DNA of 35,700 bases. It comes from an uncultured Muribaculaceae bacterium. Lineage in GTDB: Bacteria > Bacteroidota > Bacteroidia > Bacteroidales > Muribaculaceae. Of the stretch, positions 1-8,283 are shown piece after piece. The position numbers and the translations under genes are program-made. The notes under the pieces are model-generated. The model made no database searches, had not been told where the DNA came from, and worked only from the letters and a program-made list of their open reading frames with translations. The stretch is taken from contig CAKTFH010000023.1 of assembly GCA_934555895.1 (NCBI GenBank), positions 1 to 35,700 on the forward strand. Direction: 5' to 3'. Positions within the stretch are counted from its first letter, which is position 1. The number at the start of each line of letters is the position of its first letter.

Positions 1-95
1 CAATATTCGAAAGCTTATTTCACATAAATATCCAAGTTTTTGACTGAATTTTAGCTAAATCTCATGCGCCAGCCCTGTTGTGCCGTCGATGCTGC

Positions 96-126
96 TTGTC
101 TAAGTGTAGAAAAGTTACTAATTTTG
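96..126 (+). promoter_or_regulatory. Promoter of rnpB (Bacteroidota type)
   Basis: TTG at 96-98 is followed after 20 bases by TAATTTTG at 119-126, which matches the Bacteroidota sigma-A -7 consensus TAnnTTTG. The predicted start of transcription, about 7 bases further on, falls at 133-136, exactly where the 5' strand of the rnpB P1 helix begins. This agreement is the main support. Confidence 0.65.
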
Positions 127-135
127 CACCACAAT

Positions 136-558
136 AGTCAGCCGGGCGGTCCGTCGCGGGCGAAGTCCCTTTCGGGAATCGCATGAGGAAAGTCCGGGCA
201 ACAAAGAGCGCCATACTTCCTAACGGGAAGCCGCGGGTGACCGCAGAGGCAACGTGACAGAAAATTACCGCCCCAGCAAAAGGCGGGGGAGCATCATCCG
301 ATGCGCTATCACCCCCCGGGGCAAGGGTGAAAAGGTGGGGTAAGAGCCCACCGGGCTTCGCCGTGAGGCAGAGCGCCGCACGCCTTATGGGTTGCAAGGT
401 CAAGTATACCGGCATTTAAGGGTTGCTCGCCCATTGCCGGGGGGTAGACCGCTTTAGCCGTGTGGCGACGCACGGCATAGATAAATGACGGACGGACGCC
501 GGTTTCCTCTTCATTGAGGCGGAGCGTCTACATAACCCGGCTTATAGCCCGGCTGACT
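136..558 (+). ncRNA. rnpB: RNase P RNA component
   Basis: This is the catalytic RNA of ribonuclease P, which removes the 5' leader from pre-tRNAs. The universally conserved P4-region signature GAGGAAAGTCCGGGC is present at 185-199, and the ACAGAAA element is present at 257-263. The two ends pair as helix P1: AGTCAGCCGGG at 136-146 is the exact complement of CCCGGCTGACT at 548-558. The 423-nt length fits a type A bacterial RNase P RNA. A T-run at 560-566 directly after P1 probably ends transcription. The gene is convergent to the DUF4293 gene. An open reading frame crossing it on the other strand is a shadow. Confidence 0.95.
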
Positions 559-598
559 CTTTTTTCACAACCACATTTAAGAATTTGATGCTCTGCTG

Positions 599-1030
599 TC
601 AGCGCAGGCGGTCGGCCGCACGCAGCAGGTGCTCGTCGTGGCGTATGCCGCGGAGAGCCAGAAATGCGCTTACCAGCGACAGAAGCAGCAGGAACACGCT
701 GCCGAGTATCTCGATTCTACCCTCGCTTGACTGCCAGTTGAAATAAATCAGGCCTTCGGTAACCATGGCCACCACAAGAAGGAGCATCGATATCATAGTG
801 AGTGTCTTCTGCCTTTTGGTGTTCTTGTACAGGAAAATCGACAGCACCAGAAGCACGGCTATGATGATGTTGAGCACAAGAAATGCGGGGAGGTCGCTCG
901 GCGAAAGGAATGTAGCACTGTTAGGGTCGGGGACCGTGGAGCTGACGAGGGCCATCGGGAGGCAGCAGAATGCCACTACCAAAATAGCTGCCACCAGCAG
1001 CCACACGCTTTGCCATCTTTGGATTACCAT
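599..1030 (-). CDS. DUF4293 family membrane protein
   Basis: A small integral membrane protein of 143 residues with unknown function. Four hydrophobic segments are visible, at about residues 9-30, 48-69, 76-97 and 107-129. The N-terminus MVIQRWQSVWLLVAAIL fits the DUF4293 family, which is largely confined to Bacteroidota, and the length is typical. A short charged segment (KNTKRQK) separates TM2 and TM3, and the C-terminus is charged and probably cytoplasmic. It lies 52 bases downstream of the TPR gene on the same strand; no TAnnTTTG element is visible in that gap, so the two may be co-transcribed. The family assignment is from recall of the sequence pattern. Confidence 0.8.
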   Translation of the reverse strand: MVIQRWQSVWLLVAAILVVAFCCLPMALVSSTVPDPNSATFLSPSDLPAFLVLNIIIAVLLVLSIFLYKNTKRQKTLTMISMLLLVVAMVTEGLIYFNWQSSEGRIEILGSVFLLLLSLVSAFLALRGIRHDEHLLRAADRLR

Positions 1031-1082
1031 AATTGTATGCTTTTTTTAGTTAGTTTGATTTACTTATGATGTCGAATATTTT

Positions 1083-3311
1083 TCATGCGTCGTAGAGCAC
1101 TGAGTCTATGAGAAGTGGAATCAAGGCTGTATCGGCTCCAAGTCGCTGCAGATGAGGGGTGTCGGCACGCATTTCGGCTATGAACGCATCTACGGCCTCT
1201 TTTCTTGAAGTGCCTGTTGCGGGCGATTCGGGCGTCCTTGCGGCGATGTTAAGTTTATAGAAATTCATTGCCTCGCGGAATTTTCCGTCGGCGAGATTCA
1301 GGTGTCCGAGGTTCAGATAGTCGGTAGGCACCGGGTCGGTGCGCGTGATTACTTTTTCATAGTATTTGCGGCTACGCTCCAGATCGCCTGCCATGAGCAG
1401 ACACCATGCGAGCGGACGCAGTGGCTTCACCGAGTCGGGGTCGAGATATTCGCTTTTGAAATATGCGGCGATGGCCTCGTCGTATCTTTCGAGTTCGAGA
1501 AGGCATCGGCCTATGTTGAGGGCTGTAGCCGGCTTGTCGGGTTTGCGTTGCTCAAGCACTCTGAGCCGTTTCAGCGCCTCTTCGGGGCGGTGGAGTGCCA
1601 TCAGGCAGCGGGCAAGGCGGCGGAGAGTCCAGTCGCTTCTGCCGTCGAGCATTTCCGCACGCTCGTAGCATGCCACGGCCTCCTCGTAATGGCCGAGTTT
1701 CTGATGGGCATGGCCCATTTTCTGATAAAGCGGAGCATCGGGAACTGCGATATCGGCTATTATGTCGAACACTCCCAATGCCTGGCTCCAGTATCCGTGG
1801 CCGAAGTAAAACTCACCTATGAGATTCAGTGTGTCGGGCTGATGCAGCTCGGCCGCGAAGGGTGCGGCAAGCGCGAGATTCACCCCTTTGGCGAAGGGGT
1901 TCGGCATCTCGCCCTTGCGGCGGAACAGTCGGAAAAATCTGAATGCGTTCTGTATCTGCTTATTCACTATATTGCGGCGGTCGCTCTGCGGGAGCGATGC
2001 CGCGCGAATTTCAGCTAACTGTGCTTCGTGGGCATTGAACTGCTGCATCATCAGTCGGCGTTGGGCCTCGGGCACCTGCCGCATGGAGAGCATGATGGAA
2101 TATTTGTCGCTGTCGCAAAGGAAAGGTGCCGCGAGTATGATGTCGGCTATCGCCGAGGCTCCGTCTCTTTCGGCTGCGATGGCCGGATTTTCGGGATGAA
2201 ACGGCATGAACCAGTTGGCTACCTCGTTGAAGAATGGAAATGTTTTCAGGTGTGAGAACGTGCCCATCATTATATCGCCACCCTCCTCCTGTATCTCGCT
2301 CATTTCCTTAAGTTTGTCGGCAAGTCCTGAGCTGTGGAGCATCTCCTGCCAGGCTGGATTCTCTTCCATCTCGGCCGGGTCGAGCTCCTCGATATTCAGG
2401 CTGATTTTACGCTCGATTTCAGGTCTCAGTTTCATCATGCCAGGCACAAGCTCATCCTGTATCTTGGCCGTGATGCGGTCGGTGTCGATGGTCTTCACAA
2501 GTTCCATCGCCACCAGACGCAAGTCGGAGGACCAGGTGGGCGTGTCGCGCAGGGCGTTGAGGCGTTGCTCCGCATTTCGTGAGAGCTTGCGTTCCGGAAA
2601 AGCATTGAGCAGCAATGCCAAGCCTATCAGACCGATGCCTGAAAGCCTTGGCGCGGGGTTGGTATAGAGGCGTGTGAGCAGGGCCACACGTATGCTGTCG
2701 AAATAGTGCAGGCCACCCAGTATGATGGCCCAGGCGAAGAGTTCCGAGGCATATCCCGGCACACTGTCGTGTTCGAAAATCGCTGCCACTGCATCCTCGT
2801 CGGCAGCGCTGAGCGGATGTGTGACCCACAGTCGGTTGAAAATGCGGCGCTCGAGCTCGTCGCGCTCACGTGCTGCGGCCTGCGCTTTTTCACTTCGGGC
2901 ACTCCCGCTCACGAGGTTGAAGATCGAACCGTCGGCCGAGGCTTTTATATATTGGTCAAGCAGCGAGCCTATCGAGTCGGCGCGTTGCATGCGTTCATAT
3001 CTTAATGTGTTGAAGTATAGCGTAGGCTCTGAAGGGGTAAGATTATCTCGCTCAAGGTTGTCGGTGATGCCGAGCAGCGAGCTTCCGAGGCTGGCGGTCA
3101 TTTCTGCTCTCGACGGGTCTTCAGCCCCGCGGCTGGCATAGCTAAGCATCATGCGGTAGTTGTTCTCAAGTTGCTCGAGCTCGCGGTAGGCGTCGTGGTT
3201 TCCCACAGCCTGAGCCAGTGAGCGTGTATAGCCGAAGGCATCGTGCAGACGGTGCTCGGCCACATATCGGTGTATCTTATCGCGTGTTTCTGAGAATGTT
3301 TTCTTGTCCAT
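1083..3311 (-). CDS. Large TPR-repeat protein
   Basis: A protein of 742 residues, probably cytoplasmic: no signal peptide or membrane segment is seen. The C-terminal third, about residues 500-690, contains at least four tetratricopeptide-like repeats with the usual pattern of small and aromatic residues (for example LGHYEEAVACYERAEMLD and LERYDEAIAAYFKSEYLDPD). The N-terminal two thirds are mostly charged helix and I do not recognise them. TPR arrays bind partner proteins, so a scaffold role is likely, but no partner is indicated. I chose the ATG at 3311 (MDKKTFSETRD); the longer reading uses a TTG at 3353 and adds 14 residues without support. Upstream lies the znuC-like gene, separated by a terminator-like hairpin, which suggests an independent transcript, although I found no consensus promoter. 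Confidence 0.8.
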   Translation of the reverse strand: MDKKTFSETRDKIHRYVAEHRLHDAFGYTRSLAQAVGNHDAYRELEQLENNYRMMLSYASRGAEDPSRAEMTASLGSSLLGITDNLERDNLTPSEPTLYFNTLRYERMQRADSIGSLLDQYIKASADGSIFNLVSGSARSEKAQAAARERDELERRIFNRLWVTHPLSAADEDAVAAIFEHDSVPGYASELFAWAIILGGLHYFDSIRVALLTRLYTNPAPRLSGIGLIGLALLLNAFPERKLSRNAEQRLNALRDTPTWSSDLRLVAMELVKTIDTDRITAKIQDELVPGMMKLRPEIERKISLNIEELDPAEMEENPAWQEMLHSSGLADKLKEMSEIQEEGGDIMMGTFSHLKTFPFFNEVANWFMPFHPENPAIAAERDGASAIADIILAAPFLCDSDKYSIMLSMRQVPEAQRRLMMQQFNAHEAQLAEIRAASLPQSDRRNIVNKQIQNAFRFFRLFRRKGEMPNPFAKGVNLALAAPFAAELHQPDTLNLIGEFYFGHGYWSQALGVFDIIADIAVPDAPLYQKMGHAHQKLGHYEEAVACYERAEMLDGRSDWTLRRLARCLMALHRPEEALKRLRVLEQRKPDKPATALNIGRCLLELERYDEAIAAYFKSEYLDPDSVKPLRPLAWCLLMAGDLERSRKYYEKVITRTDPVPTDYLNLGHLNLADGKFREAMNFYKLNIAARTPESPATGTSRKEAVDAFIAEMRADTPHLQRLGADTALIPLLIDSVLYDA

Positions 3312-3394
3312 AAGTTGTGGAGAGAGTATCTGTTTCTGACAATGTGTAAACAAGGCTGCAATGTGTAAAGTCGCCTATGATACCTTAAATATAC

Positions 3395-3421
3395 AAAAAT
3401 CCTGCCAAAAACAGGTTTTTT
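3395..3421. terminator. Hairpin terminator between znuC-like and TPR genes
   Basis: CCTG at 3401-3404 pairs with CAGG at 3412-3415 around a 7-base loop. An A-run (3395-3399) on one side and a T-run (3416-3421) on the other can extend the stem, and give a U-tract in either direction. It begins 7 bases after the stop of the minus-strand ATPase gene, so it most likely ends the metal transporter transcript. Confidence 0.55.
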
Positions 3422-3427
3422 GTCTTT

Positions 3428-4123
3428 TCAGTTGCACCCCACCGGCACATAATGGTGGTGGGCGGTGCACTCGTGCACATTGTGGTCTACTATCAGGTGC
3501 CGGCTGGCCATAGTGGCTATAACACTCATCTCGTGGCTCACGAGAATCACGGTGGCATGAGGGGCAACATCTGCGAGAATGCGGTAGATGTGTTCCTCGA
3601 AATGCTTGTCGAGATAGCTCAGCGGCTCGTCGAGAACTAAAATAGTTGGCCTGCTTATCAATGCGCGGCCAAGGAGCGCGCGTTGCAGCTGTCCTCCCGA
3701 GAGGTCGCCTATGGGAGCTCGGGAGTGCTCCCTAAGTTCCACCACTCCGAGCATTGTGTCGACAAGCGTCTCGGTCTCTTTCCGCGGGATGCCTTTCCCG
3801 AGCAGTCCAGAGGCGATTACTTCGTGGACCGTGACGGGAAATCGCGAGTCAATCATGTTTTTCTGTGGCAGATAGCCTATGTGGAGAGCGTCGCACGGAG
3901 CGCCGCTATCGGTGAGATAGTTCACTGTGCCGGTGGTGGGCTTGAGCAATTTGAGGATGATGCGTAGCAGGGTAGTCTTGCCGCCGCCGTTAGGGCCGGT
4001 AATGGCCATGAAGTCTCCGCGGTTCACGGTAAGGTTCACATTACTGAGCACCGGTTTGTCATCGAGGCGCATACACACATCGCGCAGCTTAATAACCGGA
4101 GATTGTTTATGTTCGGCTGTCAT
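3428..4123 (-). CDS. znuC: Metal ABC transporter ATP-binding protein (ZnuC-like)
   Basis: The ATPase subunit of a cation ABC importer, 231 residues, acting at the inner face of the cytoplasmic membrane. Walker A GPNGGGKT is at residues 43-50, the ABC signature LSGGQLQRA is at about 142-150, and the Walker B segment ILVLDEPLSYLD follows with its catalytic Glu; a switch His is in VSHEMS. The sequence resembles the ZnuC/MntB/SitB branch that energises zinc or manganese uptake. Its ATG overlaps the stop of the upstream binding-protein gene (ATGA at 4123-4120), so translation is probably coupled. No permease gene follows: the next gene on the strand encodes the TPR protein. Which metal is carried cannot be told from the ATPase alone. 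Confidence 0.88.
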   Translation of the reverse strand: MTAEHKQSPVIKLRDVCMRLDDKPVLSNVNLTVNRGDFMAITGPNGGGKTTLLRIILKLLKPTTGTVNYLTDSGAPCDALHIGYLPQKNMIDSRFPVTVHEVIASGLLGKGIPRKETETLVDTMLGVVELREHSRAPIGDLSGGQLQRALLGRALISRPTILVLDEPLSYLDKHFEEHIYRILADVAPHATVILVSHEMSVIATMASRHLIVDHNVHECTAHHHYVPVGCN

Positions 4124-5049
4124 TTCCCAACGGATGTGAGATGGTCGACAATGGCATTCAGCTCTTTCTCGCAGTCGGCTGAAAGGAAATTTATCTCCAC
4201 AGGCTTCATGCCCAGTGCTGACGCGATGGCCGATGTGCGTTCCGGGTTGAGGCCCTGCGGCACGAAAAACGCGACAGGGGAGAGCTCCATGGCTTTATCG
4301 GTAGCCTCTTTGAGCTGCCGTGGCGATGTCTCTTTGTTCTCGAGGTTGAACGCTATCTGGTTGAGGCCATAGTCGCGAGCCAGGTAACTGAGTGAAGGAT
4401 GCCATATCACGAATGCCGGCTTATGGTTCAGGCGATTGCCGAAGTCGGTGTCGATGCTGTCGAGGTGTGCCACAAGGCTGTTGCAGCGCTTGATCAGATA
4501 CGGTTTCAGATCGGGATAGAGGGTTGAGAGATGGCCGAGCAGATTGGTGGCCATAGTGCGGAGGTTTTTCACCGATCCCCATATGTGCGGGTCGGCTTCG
4601 GTGTCGCTGTGATGGTGCCCGACATGCTCCTCGGCCTCATGGTTGTGTGAATGTGTGCCGTAGATGAGGCTGATGCCGGCCGATAAGTCTGCCACGCGCA
4701 TGTCAGGATTGTTGGTGCTTAATTTCTCAATCATTTCCCGCTCGAATGGAAGCACGCCTGTGACGGCTATGAATCCCGAACGCTGAAGCGAGCGCATTGC
4801 GTCCATTCCGGGCTGGAATGTCTCCGGGTCGGTGCCGATAGCGAGCAGTGTGTTTACCTCTATACTGTCGCCTCCGATGGCTTTTGCTATGTAGCTCAGT
4901 GGTGGCACACTTACTGTGATTTGTCGCTTCTGAATATTTTCGGTGGTTCCAGAATTGTGCGTGCCGCCGGAGCATCCGGCCATTAGCAATGCAGCAAGTG
5001 CAGTCATTGCCTGCGCAATGTGCCTGATTCTGGTAGACTGGAATATCAT
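4120..5049 (-). CDS. znuA: Zinc/manganese-binding lipoprotein of ABC importer (ZnuA-like)
   Basis: A cluster A-I metal-binding protein of 309 residues. The N-terminus has a basic region, a hydrophobic core and the lipobox LMAGC with the lipidated Cys at 26, so it should be a lipoprotein facing the periplasm. A His-rich segment at residues 133-147 (HSHNHEAEEHVGHHH) precedes DPHIW at 153-157, whose His is a usual metal ligand; a second His lies in IWHPSLSY near residue 217. The His-rich loop is typical of zinc rather than manganese binders. I keep the ATG at 5049; a start at Met15 would leave no basic n-region. The gene overlaps the ATPase gene by 4 bases, and a consensus promoter lies just upstream. 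Absence of an adjacent permease is noted as a finding. Confidence 0.88.
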   Translation of the reverse strand: MIFQSTRIRHIAQAMTALAALLMAGCSGGTHNSGTTENIQKRQITVSVPPLSYIAKAIGGDSIEVNTLLAIGTDPETFQPGMDAMRSLQRSGFIAVTGVLPFEREMIEKLSTNNPDMRVADLSAGISLIYGTHSHNHEAEEHVGHHHSDTEADPHIWGSVKNLRTMATNLLGHLSTLYPDLKPYLIKRCNSLVAHLDSIDTDFGNRLNHKPAFVIWHPSLSYLARDYGLNQIAFNLENKETSPRQLKEATDKAMELSPVAFFVPQGLNPERTSAIASALGMKPVEINFLSADCEKELNAIVDHLTSVGK

Positions 5050-5072
5050 ATTATATATATGTGTTTAGTGCA

Positions 5073-5102
5073 CAAAATTACTGAAAATATCCCTACTTTC
5101 AA
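5073..5102 (-). promoter_or_regulatory. Promoter of the znuA-znuC pair
   Basis: On the minus strand TTG (5102-5100) is followed after 19 bases by TAATTTTG (5080-5073), a match to the Bacteroidota consensus. Transcription would start near 5066, about 17 bases before the znuA ATG. The leader is AT-rich (alternating TA at 5049-5060); a Zur-type operator could sit here, but I cannot identify one. Confidence 0.6.
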
Positions 5103-5130
5103 TATCAATATCCGGGATGCATTTCAGGCG

Positions 5131-5706
5131 TTATCTTATGTCGAGTATTTTTTGTGTCTGTAGCGACAGCCTCCATTGAGGGTTCGCTTTGATGAAATCG
5201 ATGCATCCGGCAAGAATCTCGGCATTCCGGTGTTCGTCTTTCACATCGCAGGGCTGGAGATAATAGTGCTGAGCATCCACTTCGTTGTAAAGACGGTTTA
5301 TTTTCGCTTCCGAATCCTGTCCCTCATACACGCATTTTATTTCATTTACTTTTCTGTAACATATGGGTCTGTATTTCGGAGAGCATGTGACCCAGTCTAC
5401 ATTGTCCGGTAGATGCTTCACACCGTTTGTCTCCACTTGCACGAAGAAGCTGAGCTGATGAAGCCTGTCGATAAATTCGGTGTTGATTTGCAGCGATGGT
5501 TCCCCGCCGGTGATTACTAGATGCTTCGTTGGATATTTCTGTAGCTCGCTTATGATTTCGTCGCCGCTCATATCTATGCCGGCTTCGTGGTCAGTGTCGC
5601 AGAAAGAGCATCGGAGATTGCATCCGCTGAGCCTCAGAAAAGTTGCCGCTGTGCCCGTGAAGTGGCCTTCTCCCTGAAGAGAGTAAAATATCTCGTTGAC
5701 TTTCAT
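5131..5706 (-). CDS. queE: 7-carboxy-7-deazaguanine synthase QueE
   Basis: A radical SAM enzyme of 191 residues that contracts the ring of 6-carboxy-tetrahydropterin to 7-carboxy-7-deazaguanine, on the way to preQ0 and queuosine. The cluster motif CNLRCSFC gives Cys29, Cys33 and Cys36 (CxxxCxxC), with FYSLQGEG near the N-terminus and TGGEP (SAM-binding GGE) near residue 66, all typical of QueE. Length is at the compact end of the family. Its ATG overlaps the stop of queD by 4 bases (ATGA, 5706-5703), so queD-queE form a coupled operon making consecutive steps. Neither QueC nor QueF is in the window. Confidence 0.93.
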   Translation of the reverse strand: MKVNEIFYSLQGEGHFTGTAATFLRLSGCNLRCSFCDTDHEAGIDMSGDEIISELQKYPTKHLVITGGEPSLQINTEFIDRLHQLSFFVQVETNGVKHLPDNVDWVTCSPKYRPICYRKVNEIKCVYEGQDSEAKINRLYNEVDAQHYYLQPCDVKDEHRNAEILAGCIDFIKANPQWRLSLQTQKILDIR

Positions 5707-6056
5707 ATCTCGTCCTCCCCGGCTTCATCATCTACGTATATGGCGATGTTCCCTTCCGATTCCTGAACCATGGCTTTGTAGCATTCGGGAATCTGCTCTG
5801 TTATCCATCGGGCTATGTTTTCGGCCGTCGGGTTAAATGGAAGCACCTCGTTGAGATATCGGTGGTCGAGCGCAGAATGAATCCTGTCTTTGATATGCTT
5901 GAAATCGCAGACCATGCCGTCGGCATTGAGTTCGCGTGCCTTGCAGTAAACGGTGATTATCCAGTTATGGCCGTGGATTTCAGAGCATTTGCTCTCATAT
6001 GAGAGGTCCAGACGATGGGCTCCGGCCACCTCTATGCGTTTTGAAACGTAAAACAT
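5703..6056 (-). CDS. queD: 6-carboxy-5,6,7,8-tetrahydropterin synthase QueD
   Basis: Converts dihydroneopterin triphosphate to 6-carboxy-tetrahydropterin, the substrate of QueE encoded just downstream. The protein has 117 residues counting from the ATG at 6056. Zinc ligands His14, His28 and His30 (the latter two in EIHGHNW) and the catalytic Cys24 are all in the family positions, and a conserved LDHRYLNE segment follows in the second half. An in-frame ATG at 6086 would add 10 residues, but the chosen start matches the family N-terminus (MFYVSKRIEVAGAH) and carries GAGG 4 bases upstream, a rare visible Shine-Dalgarno in this window. The C-terminus is acidic (DDEAGEDEI). Confidence 0.92.
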   Translation of the reverse strand: MFYVSKRIEVAGAHRLDLSYESKCSEIHGHNWIITVYCKARELNADGMVCDFKHIKDRIHSALDHRYLNEVLPFNPTAENIARWITEQIPECYKAMVQESEGNIAIYVDDEAGEDEI

Positions 6057-6153
6057 TTTTCCTCGTCTTATATCTGTTGCCCGCATATACGCTTTCCGGC
6101 AGGTTTTTGAGTTGCGCGAAATTCTGATAGCTATGCTGCGTTTTACAGGCTTA

Positions 6154-6161
6154 CAAAATTA
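6154..6161 (-). promoter_or_regulatory. Possible -7 element for queD-queE
   Basis: TAATTTTG reads on the minus strand at 6161-6154, about 100 bases before the queD ATG. No good TTTG is found about 19 bases upstream, so the promoter is only half supported. Confidence 0.35.
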
Positions 6162-6419
6162 AAGAATATTCCCCATTGTAGCGGCATGCCAAAGGCGATA
6201 AACGACACAAACACATCAAAAAAAGTGAAAATGCTTCTGGGCCGGTTGTTTCAATTGATTGGCCGATATTTCTACAACTGCAAAAAATCTGTGCCTTTGT
6301 TGCTATAAATGATGAAAAACAGCCTTTTTATGCCCGATTTTAATATAAAACATAAAGAAATATCAATACTTTGCTTACTACAAATAAATACTAAATACAA
6401 AATTAAGTGCGTCTTTTTA
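6162..6419. other. AT-rich intergenic region
   Basis: This is most of the gap between the divergent queD and glycogen synthase genes (6057-6535 in full). Apart from the two promoter elements annotated separately I see no gene, repeat or strong hairpin. A 72-residue minus-strand open frame at 6272-6490 is rich in AT-driven residues (I, F, K, S, N) and is probably not a gene. Confidence 0.5.
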
Positions 6420-6449
6420 TTGTTGATACAAAAAAAACAGCTATCTTTG
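6420..6449 (+). promoter_or_regulatory. Promoter of the glycogen genes
   Basis: TTG at 6420-6422, a 19-base spacer and TATCTTTG at 6442-6449 match the Bacteroidota promoter consensus. Transcription would start near 6456 and leave a leader of about 80 bases before the glycogen synthase ATG. Confidence 0.65.
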
Positions 6450-6535
6450 CGGTCTAAATCGTCGAAGCGTTGATAATTTTTAATTGTCAAAGTTTTTTCA
6501 ACAAACCGGTCAAAGAAAATATATAATTAAGGCAT

Positions 6536-8203
6536 ATGAACCTTGAGACAGTTAACCCTGATTTGATTTTCGAGACGAGCTGGGAGGTTTGCAATAAGGT
6601 TGGAGGCATCTATACGGTGCTCTCCACAAAGGCACTCACTCTTCAGAATCTTTATAAAGACAAAGTCATCTTTATTGGTCCCGATGTGTGGACCGACCAG
6701 AATCCCTCACCTTATTTTACTGAAGTGCCGTCGCTGCTGAGGCAGTGGAAGGAGAAGGCCGAGCTCCCTGCAGGCGTGAGCGTGCGTGTGGGCCGCTGGA
6801 ACATTCCAGGCAAGCCCATTGTGGTGCTGGTGAAATTCGACGGCATGTACGCTCAGAAGGACTATTATTATGGTGAGATGTGGGAACGATACCAAGTGGA
6901 TTCGCTCCACGGATATGGTGATTACGATGAGGCCTGCGCCTTCGCCCTTGCGGCCGGTGCGGTTATAGAAAGCATCTGCGCTCACAAGCGTCTGCGTCAT
7001 AAGAATGTGCTCGCGCACTTCGATGAGTGGACCACAGGAATGGGACTGCTCTATGTGCGCTGGAAAGTGCCCTATATCGGCACCATATTCACCACCCACG
7101 CCACATCGATAGGCCGCAGTATCTGCGGCAATGGCAAACCCCTCTATGACTATCTGAAAGGCTACAACGGCGACCAGATGGCCGAAGAGCTCAACATGCA
7201 GAGCAAGCATTCGCTTGAGAAGGCCGCCGCTCATGCCGCCGACTGTTTCACCACAGTGAGCGATGTCACTGCACTTGAGTGTGAGCAACTGCTCGAGCGT
7301 CGTCCCGATGTGGTGACTCCAAACGGGTTCCAGCCCGACCTCGCTCCGGCGAAGATTAAAGCACGTAAGGCAAAGGCTGTGGCCCGCGAGGCTCTTCTCA
7401 ATGTTGCGGCTAAGCTTACAGGCCACAACATTCCTGACGATACTTTCATCGTGGCCACATCGGGCCGCATGGAATACCGCAACAAGGGTATAGATGTATT
7501 TCTTGATGCCATGAAGGCCCTTGAGCTCAATAGCGCCGCACATCCTATATTGGCTTTCATTCTTGTCCCGGCATGGACCAAGGCTCCCCGCGCCGACCTT
7601 AAGGCAAGACTCACCGGTGATGATATCGAAACAGCACCTCTCGCCGAACCTATCAATACACATGAAGTGCACAATCCCGGCGATGACGCCATTATGGTGC
7701 GCATGCGCCAGCTCGGTTTCCCCACATCTAATGCGTCGGTCGGTTCTCCCGTGCAGGTAATCTACATGCCCTGTTATCTCAACGGCGACGACGGTGTGCT
7801 CGACATGACTTATTATGATGTGCTTGCCGGACTTGATGCCACCGCTTTCCCTTCCTATTACGAACCATGGGGCTACACGCCTCTTGAAAGCGTGGCTTTC
7901 GGTGTGCCCACAGTCACCACATCGCTTTCCGGCTTCGGTCAGTGGATTCTTTCTGAGAAACGCAATGGCTTCGAGAACGGTGGAGTGGAGGTGATAACAC
8001 GCCACGATTCCAATTATCCTGATGTGGTGAGCGCTCTGGCCAACGATTTCCGTCTGATAGCAGCCTCATCGTCGGAATACCGCGACAGGGCTTCGAAGGC
8101 CGCACGCGAGACTGCAGATCGTGCCGAGTGGAACTATTTTATCACCTATTATATAAAAGCTTTCAGGCTGGCGCTAGACGCCGCCGATAAGCGCCGCAAG
8201 TGA
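6536..8203 (+). CDS. Glycogen synthase, GT3-like (eukaryote-type)
   Basis: A retaining glycosyltransferase of 555 residues expected to extend alpha-1,4-glucan from a nucleotide sugar. The N-terminus (IFETSWEVCNKVGGIYTV, residues 11-28) matches the start of fungal and animal glycogen synthases (family GT3) much better than bacterial GlgA, which begins with a KTGGLADV-type motif. The GT-B fold C-terminal half has the catalytic-site region YYEPWGYTPLESVAFG at about residues 440-456, with the acidic residues of the E-x7-E motif. It is shorter than the eukaryotic enzymes because their regulatory phosphorylation tails are absent. Whether it uses UDP- or ADP-glucose cannot be read from the sequence. 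The alpha-glucan phosphorylase gene follows 80 bases later, so synthesis and breakdown of the same polymer are encoded together. Confidence 0.88.
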   Translation: MNLETVNPDLIFETSWEVCNKVGGIYTVLSTKALTLQNLYKDKVIFIGPDVWTDQNPSPYFTEVPSLLRQWKEKAELPAGVSVRVGRWNIPGKPIVVLVKFDGMYAQKDYYYGEMWERYQVDSLHGYGDYDEACAFALAAGAVIESICAHKRLRHKNVLAHFDEWTTGMGLLYVRWKVPYIGTIFTTHATSIGRSICGNGKPLYDYLKGYNGDQMAEELNMQSKHSLEKAAAHAADCFTTVSDVTALECEQLLERRPDVVTPNGFQPDLAPAKIKARKAKAVAREALLNVAAKLTGHNIPDDTFIVATSGRMEYRNKGIDVFLDAMKALELNSAAHPILAFILVPAWTKAPRADLKARLTGDDIETAPLAEPINTHEVHNPGDDAIMVRMRQLGFPTSNASVGSPVQVIYMPCYLNGDDGVLDMTYYDVLAGLDATAFPSYYEPWGYTPLESVAFGVPTVTTSLSGFGQWILSEKRNGFENGGVEVITRHDSNYPDVVSALANDFRLIAASSSEYRDRASKAARETADRAEWNYFITYYIKAFRLALDAADKRRK

Positions 8204-8232
8204 GCCCGGCTCCAGAGCGCGCATTATCCCGA

Positions 8233-8262
8233 TTTGTGATTCAAAACAGATAATAATATTTG
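8233..8262 (+). promoter_or_regulatory. Possible internal promoter for alpha-glucan phosphorylase
   Basis: TTTG at 8233-8236, 18 bases, then AATATTTG at 8255-8262 (one mismatch to TAnnTTTG). A start near 8269 would give a 15-base leader. The phosphorylase could then be expressed apart from the synthase. Confidence 0.4.
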
Positions 8263-8283
8263 AAAAAACTCATAGTTTGATTT

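Noticed and set aside
62..415. 117-codon minus-strand frame across rnpB
   Set aside because: Covers the conserved structured RNase P RNA and has no protein-like features.
5089..5116. ATCCC/GGGAT inverted repeat downstream of queE
   Set aside because: Only 5 bp with an 18-base loop and no T-run; it also overlaps the znuA promoter region.
6272..6490. 72-codon minus-strand frame in the queD-glycogen gap
   Set aside because: AT-rich composition, overlaps the glycogen promoter, no recognised motif.
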